Positions 17,753 to 26,420 of a stretch of 64,000 nucleotides of DNA are shown piece after piece. Both the position numbers and the translations under genes were made by a program. Positions within the stretch are counted from its first letter, which is position 1. The number at the start of each line of letters is the position of its first letter. The stretch lies in contig NZ_JAMOKG010000002.1 of the NCBI RefSeq assembly GCF_023656565.1, forward strand, positions 936,030 through 1,000,029, written 5' to 3'. This DNA is from Flavobacterium tyrosinilyticum. GTDB taxonomy: Bacteria; Bacteroidota; Bacteroidia; Flavobacteriales; Flavobacteriaceae. Under the pieces are notes generated by a model, which saw only the letters and a program-made list of their open reading frames with translations, made no database searches and was not told the origin of the DNA.

Positions 17753-18565
17753 ATGAAAAAACTTTACATAAATACTGGAAGCTTTGATGCTGTTTTTAAT
17801 AATCTGAAAGAAAGTTTTGGAGGAAAATTAAAAGTTACTGGCAATGAATACAATTTGACAATTCAATCAAAATGGGCAAAGGGAAGCATTTCTGGCGTTC
17901 GTTTTGAAAAAGAGATGTCATACTTGAGTTTTGATTTAACTTTTAATCAAGAAATTAGTTTAAGTATCGAATCTAACCCGTTTTCACCTGTGTTTTTTGC
18001 GTATTGCGAGAAAGGAAACGTTTTGCATAGTTTTGGTGCAGACGGAGCTACTCATTGCCTTAAAAAACAACAATCGGGTATTATGAGCAATTCTTCTACT
18101 ATTAATAGTGTATTATATTTTCAAAGCCACCAACATATTCAATTCTCTTTAATTGGAATGCCAACCACAATCGAAAATAAAGAAAGCGATTTTGTTTCTC
18201 AAGTAAAAAAAATATTTACGAGCAATTCTGGAAATTACATTTATATAGGAGATGAAAACCACAAAATTGGAGAGAAATTTCAGGATCTTAAAAAAATTCC
18301 GAGTCAAGGGTTAATTCGTTATATATTAATGAAAGGTATTCTTCGCGAAGTTTTAGAACTTGAGATAGCGCAACATAGTTATAATTATTTTACTCCGTTT
18401 GAACCTATTTTGAACTTTGCAGTAAAACAATTAAGTGAGATCAGAAAATTATCTCATATGAAATTAACCGCAATTACAGCGCCAGTACAGTTTTTAAAGC
18501 GAAACTTACAACCTCGCAAATACCAATTGGAATTAAAATCATACAACCAAAAATTAGCTAGCTAG
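17753..18565 (+). CDS. AraC-type sensor domain without a DNA-binding domain
   Basis: A 270-residue cytoplasmic protein. The sequence, with IGVRF-like SISGVRFEKEMSYLSFDLTF, SPVFFAYCEKGNVLHSFG and later RYILMKGILREVLELEIAQH, resembles the N-terminal effector half of a Bacteroidetes AraC-family group. Those proteins continue into a double helix-turn-helix, but this one stops after about 30 basic residues (FLKRNLQPRKYQLELKSYNQ) with no such motif. No remnant of a helix-turn-helix follows before the terminator, so it is not a simple frameshift. It may act as a ligand-sensing partner or be a degenerate regulator. The family link is from memory of motifs, so moderate certainty. Confidence 0.5.
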   Translation: MKKLYINTGSFDAVFNNLKESFGGKLKVTGNEYNLTIQSKWAKGSISGVRFEKEMSYLSFDLTFNQEISLSIESNPFSPVFFAYCEKGNVLHSFGADGATHCLKKQQSGIMSNSSTINSVLYFQSHQHIQFSLIGMPTTIENKESDFVSQVKKIFTSNSGNYIYIGDENHKIGEKFQDLKKIPSQGLIRYILMKGILREVLELEIAQHSYNYFTPFEPILNFAVKQLSEIRKLSHMKLTAITAPVQFLKRNLQPRKYQLELKSYNQKLAS

Positions 18566-18590
18566 TAAGCATACCATATTCTTCACTTTC

Positions 18591-18621
18591 AAAAAAACAG
18601 CTTCTATCGGGCTGTTTTTTT
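18591..18621. terminator. Bidirectional terminator
   Basis: AAACAGC / GCTGTTT with a 9-base loop, A-run on the left and T-run on the right, between the convergent 17753 and SemiSWEET genes. Confidence 0.8.
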
Positions 18622-18631
18622 CATTTATTAC

Positions 18632-18892
18632 TTATTCTTTTTCGTAGTAAATAATGAAATAAACCATGATCAGATTTAAAACGAAAGAAATACTATTGGT
18701 CAGAATAATTGGAAAGTCTTTTTTGAGAATTCCGTAAACAATCCATACCGCAATCCCAAAGGTTAAAATGCTGAACATCCTTAGCGAAATTTCTTTTACT
18801 TTCTTGGTCTTCCAGACCTTTATAATTTGCGGAATCGTAGATAGTGTAATACACCCTCCAGCAAAAAGTCCGATGATGTCTATATAATTCAT
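18632..18892 (-). CDS. SemiSWEET family transporter
   Basis: An 86-residue inner-membrane protein with three transmembrane helices and the PQ-loop motif STIPQIIKVWKTK (Pro21-Gln22). This is the bacterial half-size SWEET unit, which dimerises to move sugars down their gradient. The second helix region is ISLRMFSILTFGIAVWIVYG and the third LTNSISFVLNLIMVYFI. The substrate cannot be deduced. It is monocistronic, and its upstream region runs into a large nested repeat at 18902-19186. Confidence 0.9.
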   Translation of the reverse strand: MNYIDIIGLFAGGCITLSTIPQIIKVWKTKKVKEISLRMFSILTFGIAVWIVYGILKKDFPIILTNSISFVLNLIMVYFIIYYEKE

Positions 18893-18901
18893 GATTTGTT
18901 T

Positions 18902-19186
18902 TTTAGGTTAAAAGGTTCAGAGGCACAAAGATTTTTGTTTTGGATGCATTATAAGTTTTGTTTGTCATTCCGAGGAACGAGGAATCACACTAGAAGCTCC
19001 GCAAAGTAAATTCTCCAATCTGTATTGAATCCCGCGTGAGATTTCTCGTTCCTCGAAATGACAAATCAGACGTGTCTCTGTCTGATAAAATCACAAAACT
19101 TTACCAGTTTTTGCGTCAATCTTAGCGCCTTGAAAAAGAAAAAACTTAGAATCTTAGCATCTCAGAATCTCAGAAACTTTTTAACC
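18902..19186. repeat. Nested palindromic repeat block
   Basis: Outer arms TTAGGTTAAAAGGTT (18902) and GAAACTTTTTAACCTA (19172) enclose AGAGGCACAAAG / CTTAGCGCCTT-like arms. These enclose a core pair, TTGTCATTCCGAGGAACGAG and CTCGTTCCTCGAAATGACAA (about 18960-19068). The right outer arm overlaps the last codon of the SDR gene. The core is related to the one at 35756-35855. Confidence 0.75.
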
Positions 19187-20026
19187 TACCAATTCGCCGC
19201 CATTTATATGAATAAACTGCCCAGTAATATAACTGCTGTCTTCACAGGCCAGAAATACATAAGCGGGCGCCACTTCTGAAGGCTGACCGGCTCGCTCCAT
19301 CGGATTGTCTTTTCCAAAATCTGATAATTTATCAAAACTCGCTACAATTAAAGGCGTCCAGATTGGTCCAGGTGCAACGCCATTTACGCGTATTTTCTTT
19401 TTTGCCAGCATAGTCGAAAGCGAACGAGTAAAGCTTACAATTGCGCCTTTTGTACTCGCATAATCTGCTAAATGTTCGCTTCCGCGAAAAGCCGTAACAG
19501 AGGTGGTGTTTATGATGCTATCGCCCTCTTTTAAGAAAGCAAGCGCTGCTTTTGTGATATAAAAAAAAGGATAAATATTAGTTTCAAAAGTTTTATGAAG
19601 TTGCGCCGAAGTTATTTTTTCTATCTCTGTTTGCGGAAACTGAGTGGCGGCATTATTCACCAAAATATCAAGACTTTTAAAAGTACTATGGCATTTTTTA
19701 ATGGCGCTTTGGCAAAACTTTTCATCTTTCAAATCACCGCTTATCAATAAACATTGCTGACCTTCTTTTTCGATCAATGCTTTGGTTTCTTTTGCATCTT
19801 TATCTTCTTTTAGATATACAATTGTAATATTGGCACCTTCCCTTGCAAAATGTACCGCAACACTTCGGCCAATTCCGCTGTCGCCACCTGTAATGAAAGC
19901 CGTTTTCCCTAGTAATTTACCGCTTCCAACATAGTTTTCTCTTATAATTTCAGGCTCGGGATTCATCATGTGTTCATTGCCTGGGAGATTTTGGTTTTGC
20001 TTTGGAAATGTTTGTTTCTTCTTCAT
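19181..20026 (-). CDS. SDR family oxidoreductase (general stress protein 39-like)
   Basis: A 281-residue NAD(P)-dependent short-chain dehydrogenase. The dinucleotide motif is TGGDSGIG (46-53), NNAA sits at 124-127, and the catalytic triad is Ser176, Tyr189 and Lys193 (YASTK). The 38-residue N-terminal extension (QNLPGNEHMMNPEPE) and the overall pattern match the ribitol/glucose-dehydrogenase-like group that includes Bacillus general stress protein 39. The substrate is not known. Gene position, between stress-type genes and a large signalling operon, fits a stress-induced role, but that is inference. Confidence 0.92.
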   Translation of the reverse strand: MKKKQTFPKQNQNLPGNEHMMNPEPEIIRENYVGSGKLLGKTAFITGGDSGIGRSVAVHFAREGANITIVYLKEDKDAKETKALIEKEGQQCLLISGDLKDEKFCQSAIKKCHSTFKSLDILVNNAATQFPQTEIEKITSAQLHKTFETNIYPFFYITKAALAFLKEGDSIINTTSVTAFRGSEHLADYASTKGAIVSFTRSLSTMLAKKKIRVNGVAPGPIWTPLIVASFDKLSDFGKDNPMERAGQPSEVAPAYVFLACEDSSYITGQFIHINGGELVG

Positions 20027-20418
20027 GATTTCTCTCTTTTAAGCTTTTGTATGCTATCTAAAATTAATTGATAACCGAAATTTTACTTGCCTTAAAAGGA
20101 ATTTTGTTTGCCTCAATAAAATCAAAAAAGAAAAAATTGTATGAAAATACATCTAATAGAGCTGGAGTTAAAATAATAAGAAATTTCTAATAAGTTAAGA
20201 ATCACACAATATGTTTAATATGATAGTCAAATATGGGAATTTTGTAACTATTTTTGATTTAGATAAAAAACCTGCTCGTTATTTTTTTTATACATTTGAG
20301 AATTTCCACATAATTTTTAAGAGTTACTTCGGTGATTCTTTAAAAAAATAAGAAAATTTTTAAATTTCACTTTAAATTCAACAGTTTTGATTTACAACCG
20401 ATTTAGCTTCAACATGGC
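20027..20418. other. 392-bp upstream region of the signalling operon
   Basis: No gene is seen. TACATTTG at 20291-20298 matches a -7 element and lies about 120 bp before the first gene of the operon, with no clear -33 partner. The region is AT-rich and free of the repeat families found elsewhere, as expected for a divergent promoter region between the SDR gene and the kinase operon. Confidence 0.35.
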
Positions 20419-21633
20419 ATGGTATTAATTGTAGACGATATAAGGGCCAATATTATTGCCTTAAAGAAAACATTAGAGCTGCATAATATCGATGTCGATA
20501 CTGCCGAATCCGGAGAAGAAGCTTTAAAGAAAATCCTGAAAACAGACTACTGTCTGATTATTATGGATGTTCAAATGCCGGGACTCGATGGTTTTGAGGT
20601 AGTAAAAATTCTTTCTGGAAATATACGCACAAAAGATATTCCTGTTATTTTTCTTTCGGCACTTAATACCGAGAAAAAATACATCTTTAAGGGATACGAA
20701 ACAGGTGCTGTAGAGTACATTACCAAACCTGTAGATAGTGATTTACTGATTTTAAAAGTAAAAACCTTCATTAAAATCTACGAACAGCAAAATGAACTTA
20801 AAGTGATGAAAGATCTTCTTTCTAAAGAAATAAAAATTAGAAAAGAAGCGCAGGACAATCTTGAAATAAAAATCGCGGAAAGAACAAAAGAACTGGTTCA
20901 GAAAAATGAAGAACTGGAACTTCGAAATCACGAATTGCAACAGTTTTCTTGGGTAGTATCACACGATTTAAATGAGCCCATTAGAAAGATTCAGATCTTT
21001 ATCAAAATAATAAAAGACCTTTACTTAAAGGCAGACGACAAAGCGATCGATTATGTGGACCGAACAATAAAATCGGCAGAAAGAATGCAAACTTTAATTA
21101 CCGATCTTTTGGCTTATTCAAGGCTTTCTGCTCAGGTTAAACCGGAAAAAACAGATTTGAATGTTGTTTTGCAGGAAGTGTTGGGCGATTTTGATTATTT
21201 AATTGAGCGCAAAAATGCCACAATAAAGACCAACGAACTTCCAACAATAGATAGTATTCCGAGTCAAATGCGTCAGGTTTTTCAAAATCTAATTGGAAAT
21301 GCTTTGAAATTCTCCGGAAATGAAGAAAAAGCGGTAATTGAAATTACTTCGGAAACTATTTTAGAGAAATCAATCGAAAGTCCGACTTCGCCAGAAGGCA
21401 AATTTTGCAGGATTACAGTAAAAGATAACGGAATTGGTTTTGATGAGATTTATCTTGATCGTATTTTTATTATCTTTCAAAGCTTAAACGATCGTCAATC
21501 TTACGAAGGAACAGGAATTGGACTGGCAATTGCTAAGAAAATAATCGAAAAACATAACGGATTAATTACAGCTAAAAGTAAAGTGGGAGAAGGTGCAAGC
21601 TTTATCATTGTTCTTCCTTTAAAATACGAATAA
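20419..21633 (+). CDS. Response regulator/histidine kinase hybrid
   Basis: A 404-residue soluble kinase with an N-terminal receiver. The receiver has DD at 6-7, phosphoacceptor Asp50 (IIMDVQMPG) and lysine in ITKPVD. A coiled coil (about 130-175) leads to HisKA with His182 (VVSHDLNEPIRK), then an ATPase domain with NLIGNALKFSG and GTGIGLAIAKK. The receiver at the N-terminus suggests it is switched by another kinase. It is first in a run of five genes with gaps of only 7-18 bp or overlaps. The reading frame opens just before the first beta strand, so a slightly longer N-terminus from a non-ATG start is possible. Confidence 0.9.
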   Translation: MVLIVDDIRANIIALKKTLELHNIDVDTAESGEEALKKILKTDYCLIIMDVQMPGLDGFEVVKILSGNIRTKDIPVIFLSALNTEKKYIFKGYETGAVEYITKPVDSDLLILKVKTFIKIYEQQNELKVMKDLLSKEIKIRKEAQDNLEIKIAERTKELVQKNEELELRNHELQQFSWVVSHDLNEPIRKIQIFIKIIKDLYLKADDKAIDYVDRTIKSAERMQTLITDLLAYSRLSAQVKPEKTDLNVVLQEVLGDFDYLIERKNATIKTNELPTIDSIPSQMRQVFQNLIGNALKFSGNEEKAVIEITSETILEKSIESPTSPEGKFCRITVKDNGIGFDEIYLDRIFIIFQSLNDRQSYEGTGIGLAIAKKIIEKHNGLITAKSKVGEGASFIIVLPLKYE

Positions 21634-21649
21634 AAATAATTTAGAATAT

Positions 21650-24600
21650 ATGAATGGTAATTTTAAAAGAAATTTATTAATCAGTTCACTAGTTTCACTG
21701 TTTGTGCTTACTATTAGTTCTGTTGCTTCTTTTATCAGTATAAAAAGTCTACTAAACAGCAACTTTTGGGTCAACCATACTCAGGATGTAATTTACAATC
21801 TGAATGAAGGTTCCTCAATTATTACCGAAGCGCAAACCAGTATGAGAGGTTATTTGCTTACAGGCGATGAACAGTTTGTGGATCGATTTAATGATGCTGA
21901 AAATAAATCTAATGCCTACTTTGTAAAATTGGATGAACTTACAGTTGATAATCCCTCGCAGACAAAATTACTAGAAGAGTTGCGTGGCAAACGTTTTGGT
22001 TTCTTTAAGTACTTGAATAATCAGATTGTAAAAAAACGTTTAAGCAAAGAAACACTGATTTTCGATTTGAATGAAGGTCGAAATATGATGAACGAGATTA
22101 AGGCACTTGTAAGGAAAGTTGAAAATACAGAACAAAAACTTTTAGAAGAACGTAATTCAAATTCAGAACGTTACGGAAATTATAGTTTAGCTTTAATTGC
22201 TGTTGCTTTCTTTATAGCCTTTCTTATTTCTATTGTTTTCCTAATCAGAATTCTGAAGGATTACAACGAGAGAACTTTATTGCAGTTGGAATTGGAAAGA
22301 AAAGATAAAGAAACAGCTGAAAGACTTGATGTAATAAGCGGTATCGCAACACAAATTTCTAAAGGAAATTATGATGTTCAGATAGATGATAGAAAATCAG
22401 ATACTTTAGGAGCTTTGGGCGCATCCATTCATAATATGAAAGATTCATTAAAAGATTCTTTCGAATTATTATCTCAAAAAGAATGGCTTCAATCGGGGGT
22501 TGCAACTTTGAATGATAAAATGCTGGGAGAAAAAACAATCCAGAAATTATCTAAAGACGTTATCGAATTTTTGTGTCAATACACCAACAGTAGCGCTGGA
22601 GTTTTGTATGTGATTGATGGAGAGGAGTTGACAGTTACAGGAGGTTACAGTTATATACCGAGTAAAAACAGAGAAAGAATCAAGAAGGGCGAGGGATTAA
22701 TTGGCCAGTCTATAGTTTCTGGAAAAATGTTGGAACTTAAAACCCTTTCTCCAGACGATATTCAGATCAATTATGCATTGGGAGAAATAAAACCTACACA
22801 TATTGTGGCCTTGCCATTAATGGATTTTAAGATTGAAGGCGCAGTGGAACTGGCTAGCATTTACGGATTTTCTGTTTTGCAGCTTGAATTCTTGAATATG
22901 GTAGCCAATAATATCGGAATTGCGATTAAAGCGACCCAAAATCGTAAGAGAGTGATGGAACTTTTGGAGGAAACTAAATCGCAGTCAGAAGAATTGCAGA
23001 TTCAGCACAGCGAATTGGAAGCTATAAATGCCGAATTAGAAGCGCAGACCGAAAAATTGCAGGCTTCAGAAGAAGAACTTCGAGTACAGCAGGAAGAATT
23101 GGAGCAGACGAACGAAGAGTTGTCTGAAAGAAGTGTTTTATTGGAAGAAAAAAACACCGAGATCCAAAAGAAATCAGAAGCTTTAGAATTAACTACGCGA
23201 TACAAGTCAGAGTTTTTGGCCAACATGTCGCATGAGTTGAGAACACCGTTGAATTCGATTTTATTGCTGAGTCGTTTATTGTCTGAAAACAACAACAAAA
23301 CGATGAACAATGAAGAAATTGAATTTGCAAAAGTAATTCAGAGTTCAGGAAATAGTTTGTTAGGTTTAATTGATGAAATCCTAGATTTGTCTAAGATTGA
23401 AGCCGGAAAAATGGATCTGGAATTCTTGGATGTTTCGACCAAAGAGATTACAGATAACCTGTATAACTTGTTTCATCTGGTTGCAAAAGAAAAGGGAATT
23501 AATTTTGAAATTATTGCCAAAGACGCGCCTATTGTCATTAAAACAGACAAAATGCGTTTGGAGCAGATTCTGAAAAACCTGATTTCTAATGCGATTAAAT
23601 TTACAGAAAAAGGAACCGTTTCTCTTGAAATAAAAGTAGATACAGACGATGATAAAATTATCTGTTTTATTGTAAAAGATACCGGAATCGGAATTCCGTT
23701 AGAAAAACAGCCTTTAATTTTTGAAGCCTTCCAGCAAGCCGATGGCTCAACAAAACGAAAATATGGCGGAACCGGTTTAGGATTGTCGATTAGCCGTGAG
23801 TTGGCAAAATTACTGAGAGGAGAAATTGTATTGCATAGTAAAGTAAATGAAGGAAGTACGTTTACATTGTGTCTTCCCGTTTTAGGATTTGCAATCAACA
23901 AAGTTTCGGTAAATAAAATTCCACATGCAGAAGAAATCGAAGTAACAACTGAAAGTGATGAGGAAAGACCGAAATACATCAGTGAAGTTATTCCGCAAGA
24001 AATTGAAGATGACAGAGATTCAATTGTAGAAGGTGATAAAGTGATTTTGATTGTAGAAGACGACATCAATTTTGCTAAATCGTTATTGGCTTTCACTCAG
24101 AAAAAGGGCTATAAAGGTGTTGTAGCAGTAAGAGGCGATTATGCTTTAAATTTTGCTCTGATTTATAGACCAATCGGAATTTTATTGGATATCGAACTTC
24201 CGATAAAAAGTGGATGGCAGGTTCTGGAAGAACTAAAAAATCATTCGCATACCAAACATATTTCGGTACACATTATGTCTTCGCATAAATTGAAACAGGA
24301 AAGTCTGCTAAAAGGAGCTGTGGACTTCTTAGATAAACCTGTTGCTTTTGACCGAATTCCAGATGTTTTTAAACGTATTGAGCATATTATAAACAAAGAA
24401 TCGCAAAAGGTTTTAATTATTGAAGATAATGCGAAACATGCAAAAGCACTGGCGTTTTTCTTAGAAACTTATAATATTAATTCGGAGATTAAAAGTGAAG
24501 TTTCAGAAGGTTTATCGTCTTTAGGAAAAGAAGAGGTAGACTGTGTAATTCTCGATATGGGAATTCCGGATAAACAGGCTTATGAAATTCTAGAAGGAGT

Positions 24601-25216
24601 TAAGAAAAGTCCAGGTTTAGAAAATCTGCCAGTAATTGTATTTACAGGAAAAAGTCTTTCGATAAAAGAAGAACTGAAAATTAAGAAATATGCCGATTCT
24701 ATTATCGTGAAAACAGCACATTCGTACCAAAGAATGCTCGATGAGGTTTCGCTTTTCCTTCACTTAGTAGAAAATAAGAAAGAAGGAAATACAGGAAAAG
24801 AAAGCAGTAAAAAACTGAATTCGTTAAACAATATTTTATTTGAGAAAAAAGTATTAATTGTAGATGATGATGTGCGAAACATCTATTCGCTTTCTAAAGC
24901 TTTAGAGGCCTTTAAGATGACTGTTATCACGGCTTTTGATGGAAAAGAGGCTATTAAAATTTTAGATGAAAATCCAGATACAGATGTAGTGCTTTTAGAT
25001 ATGATGATGCCTAATATGGACGGTTATGAAACAGCAGAAAAAATTAGGAGCAATCCTAAATTTCTTAACTTAGCTGTAATCGCCGTAACAGCCAAAGCCA
25101 TGACTGGCGATAGAGAAAAATGTATTAAGGCGGGAGCTTCAGATTATATTACAAAACCGGTCGATGTCGATCAGTTATTATCGCTGCTTCGAGTTTGGTT
25201 ATACGATAAAATCTAA
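21650..25216 (+). CDS. CHASE3-HAMP-GAF hybrid histidine kinase with three receivers
   Basis: A 1188-residue inner-membrane hybrid kinase. A first transmembrane helix (about 10-32), a periplasmic CHASE3 domain (about 38-175, with MRGYLLTGDEQF) and a second helix (about 178-200) are followed by HAMP, a GAF domain (about 285-430) and a long Glu/Gln-rich coiled coil (about 435-515). HisKA has His528 (NMSHELRTPLNS) and the ATPase domain GTGLGLSISREL. Three receivers start near 797, 920 and 1065. The first (LLDIELP) and third (LLDMMMPNMDG) are canonical; the second (ILDMGIPDKQ) is divergent around the active site. The layout resembles sporulation- or stress-type phosphorelay kinases. Confidence 0.95.
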   Translation: MNGNFKRNLLISSLVSLFVLTISSVASFISIKSLLNSNFWVNHTQDVIYNLNEGSSIITEAQTSMRGYLLTGDEQFVDRFNDAENKSNAYFVKLDELTVDNPSQTKLLEELRGKRFGFFKYLNNQIVKKRLSKETLIFDLNEGRNMMNEIKALVRKVENTEQKLLEERNSNSERYGNYSLALIAVAFFIAFLISIVFLIRILKDYNERTLLQLELERKDKETAERLDVISGIATQISKGNYDVQIDDRKSDTLGALGASIHNMKDSLKDSFELLSQKEWLQSGVATLNDKMLGEKTIQKLSKDVIEFLCQYTNSSAGVLYVIDGEELTVTGGYSYIPSKNRERIKKGEGLIGQSIVSGKMLELKTLSPDDIQINYALGEIKPTHIVALPLMDFKIEGAVELASIYGFSVLQLEFLNMVANNIGIAIKATQNRKRVMELLEETKSQSEELQIQHSELEAINAELEAQTEKLQASEEELRVQQEELEQTNEELSERSVLLEEKNTEIQKKSEALELTTRYKSEFLANMSHELRTPLNSILLLSRLLSENNNKTMNNEEIEFAKVIQSSGNSLLGLIDEILDLSKIEAGKMDLEFLDVSTKEITDNLYNLFHLVAKEKGINFEIIAKDAPIVIKTDKMRLEQILKNLISNAIKFTEKGTVSLEIKVDTDDDKIICFIVKDTGIGIPLEKQPLIFEAFQQADGSTKRKYGGTGLGLSISRELAKLLRGEIVLHSKVNEGSTFTLCLPVLGFAINKVSVNKIPHAEEIEVTTESDEERPKYISEVIPQEIEDDRDSIVEGDKVILIVEDDINFAKSLLAFTQKKGYKGVVAVRGDYALNFALIYRPIGILLDIELPIKSGWQVLEELKNHSHTKHISVHIMSSHKLKQESLLKGAVDFLDKPVAFDRIPDVFKRIEHIINKESQKVLIIEDNAKHAKALAFFLETYNINSEIKSEVSEGLSSLGKEEVDCVILDMGIPDKQAYEILEGVKKSPGLENLPVIVFTGKSLSIKEELKIKKYADSIIVKTAHSYQRMLDEVSLFLHLVENKKEGNTGKESSKKLNSLNNILFEKKVLIVDDDVRNIYSLSKALEAFKMTVITAFDGKEAIKILDENPDTDVVLLDMMMPNMDGYETAEKIRSNPKFLNLAVIAVTAKAMTGDREKCIKAGASDYITKPVDVDQLLSLLRVWLYDKI

Positions 25217-25234
25217 TCTTAAAAAATACTGTAC

Positions 25235-25600
25235 ATGGAAAAGAAAAAAGTATTGATTGTAGATGACGATTCTAGAAATATTTTTGCTTTAGTAAATACC
25301 TTAAAGGCAAAATCTTTTGACTGTCTGTCTTGTTTAAGTGCTGAAGAAGCCCTAAAAATATTAGCAAATGACAATTCAATAGATGCCGTTTTGATGGATA
25401 TGATGATGCCCGAAATGGACGGTTATGAGGCCATTCCGCTCATTAAAGCCATTCCGTCTCAAGAGAATACTTTTGTAGTTGCCGTCACAGCGCAAGCTAT
25501 GGCAGGAGATAAAGAAAAATGTTTACAAGCCGGAGCAGATGCATACATCTCAAAACCTGTAGATGTAGATAAATTACTTCACATCTTGGGAGAAATTTAA
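25235..25600 (+). CDS. Single-domain response regulator
   Basis: A 121-residue receiver with IVDDDSRN at the N-terminus, phosphoacceptor in LMDMMMPEMDGYEA and lysine in ISKPVDVDKL. It closely resembles the third receiver of the preceding hybrid kinase (both have the DMMMP-MDGYE core, a shared AMAGDKEKC-like stretch and a KPVDVD ending). It may therefore derive from that domain by duplication and act as the next carrier in a relay. It starts 18 bp after the kinase and 7 bp separate it from cheR, so it is part of the operon. Confidence 0.93.
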   Translation: MEKKKVLIVDDDSRNIFALVNTLKAKSFDCLSCLSAEEALKILANDNSIDAVLMDMMMPEMDGYEAIPLIKAIPSQENTFVVAVTAQAMAGDKEKCLQAGADAYISKPVDVDKLLHILGEI

Positions 25601-25607
25601 ATGAATT

Positions 25608-26420
25608 ATGATTGAAGATATTGAATTAGAGACTCTCATTAATGAAGTTTACGAATATTATGGTTTTGATTTTGGAAGTTATTCAAGAGCCTCACTTAAA
25701 AGACGTGTAAGCAGGGTATTTACTTTGGATGGATTTAAGCATTTTCATGAATTTCTGTCTAAAGTCCGTACCGATCCAGAATATTACAAAAAAATGATTG
25801 ATGAAATAACGGTTAACGTTACAGAAATGTTTCGTGATCCGTCTTTTTATTTAACGCTTCGAAAAGAAATTCTTCCTTTGCTAGGAACCAAACCTTTTAT
25901 CAGAATTTGGCATGCTGGCTGTTCTACAGGAGAAGAAGTGTATTCGATGGCGATTATGCTCAAAGAGGCAGGTTTGCTGCATAAATCAATATTGTACGCT
26001 ACCGATATAAACGCTACGGTTTTGGAGACAGCAAAAAGCGGTATTTTCCCGCTGAGAATGATAAAAGATTATGCCGATAATTATCGTGAAGCGGGCGGAC
26101 AGGAAGATTTTTCAGATTATTACATTGCCAATTACGGATTTGCAAAATTTAATGAAAATCTTTCGGAGAAAATGGTTTTCTCTCAGCATAACCTAGTTTC
26201 TGACACTTCGTTTAATGAATTTGATCTGATTTTGTGCCGCAATGTTTTAATTTATTTTGATAATAATCTGCAGAAAAGAGTGGTCAATCTATTTGATGAC
26301 AGCTTGGCTGTTTTAGGTTTTTTGGCACTTGGAACAAAAGAAACTATAAAGTATTCTATATCTCAAACCAAATACAAACAATTTGATAAAGAGAAAATAT
26401 GGAGAAAAATAAAAGAGTAA
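25608..26420 (+). CDS. cheR: CheR-type protein-glutamate methyltransferase
   Basis: A 270-residue SAM-dependent methyltransferase. The N-terminal helical domain (about 1-65) is followed by TVNVTEMFRDPSFY (68-81), the SAM-binding HAGCSTGEEVYSMAI (102-116), YATDINATVLETA and DLILCRNVLIYFD. All family motifs are present. In chemotaxis CheR methylates receptors, but no methyl-accepting protein, CheA or CheW is encoded in this window and flavobacteria normally lack flagellar chemotaxis. The target may be the coiled coil of the adjacent kinase or another protein, which is inference. It overlaps the cheB start by 22 bp. Confidence 0.93.
   Translation: MIEDIELETLINEVYEYYGFDFGSYSRASLKRRVSRVFTLDGFKHFHEFLSKVRTDPEYYKKMIDEITVNVTEMFRDPSFYLTLRKEILPLLGTKPFIRIWHAGCSTGEEVYSMAIMLKEAGLLHKSILYATDINATVLETAKSGIFPLRMIKDYADNYREAGGQEDFSDYYIANYGFAKFNENLSEKMVFSQHNLVSDTSFNEFDLILCRNVLIYFDNNLQKRVVNLFDDSLAVLGFLALGTKETIKYSISQTKYKQFDKEKIWRKIKE

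Noticed and set aside
19058..19279. 73-codon frame in the nested repeat
   Set aside because: It consists of repeat sequence followed by antisense of the SDR gene.
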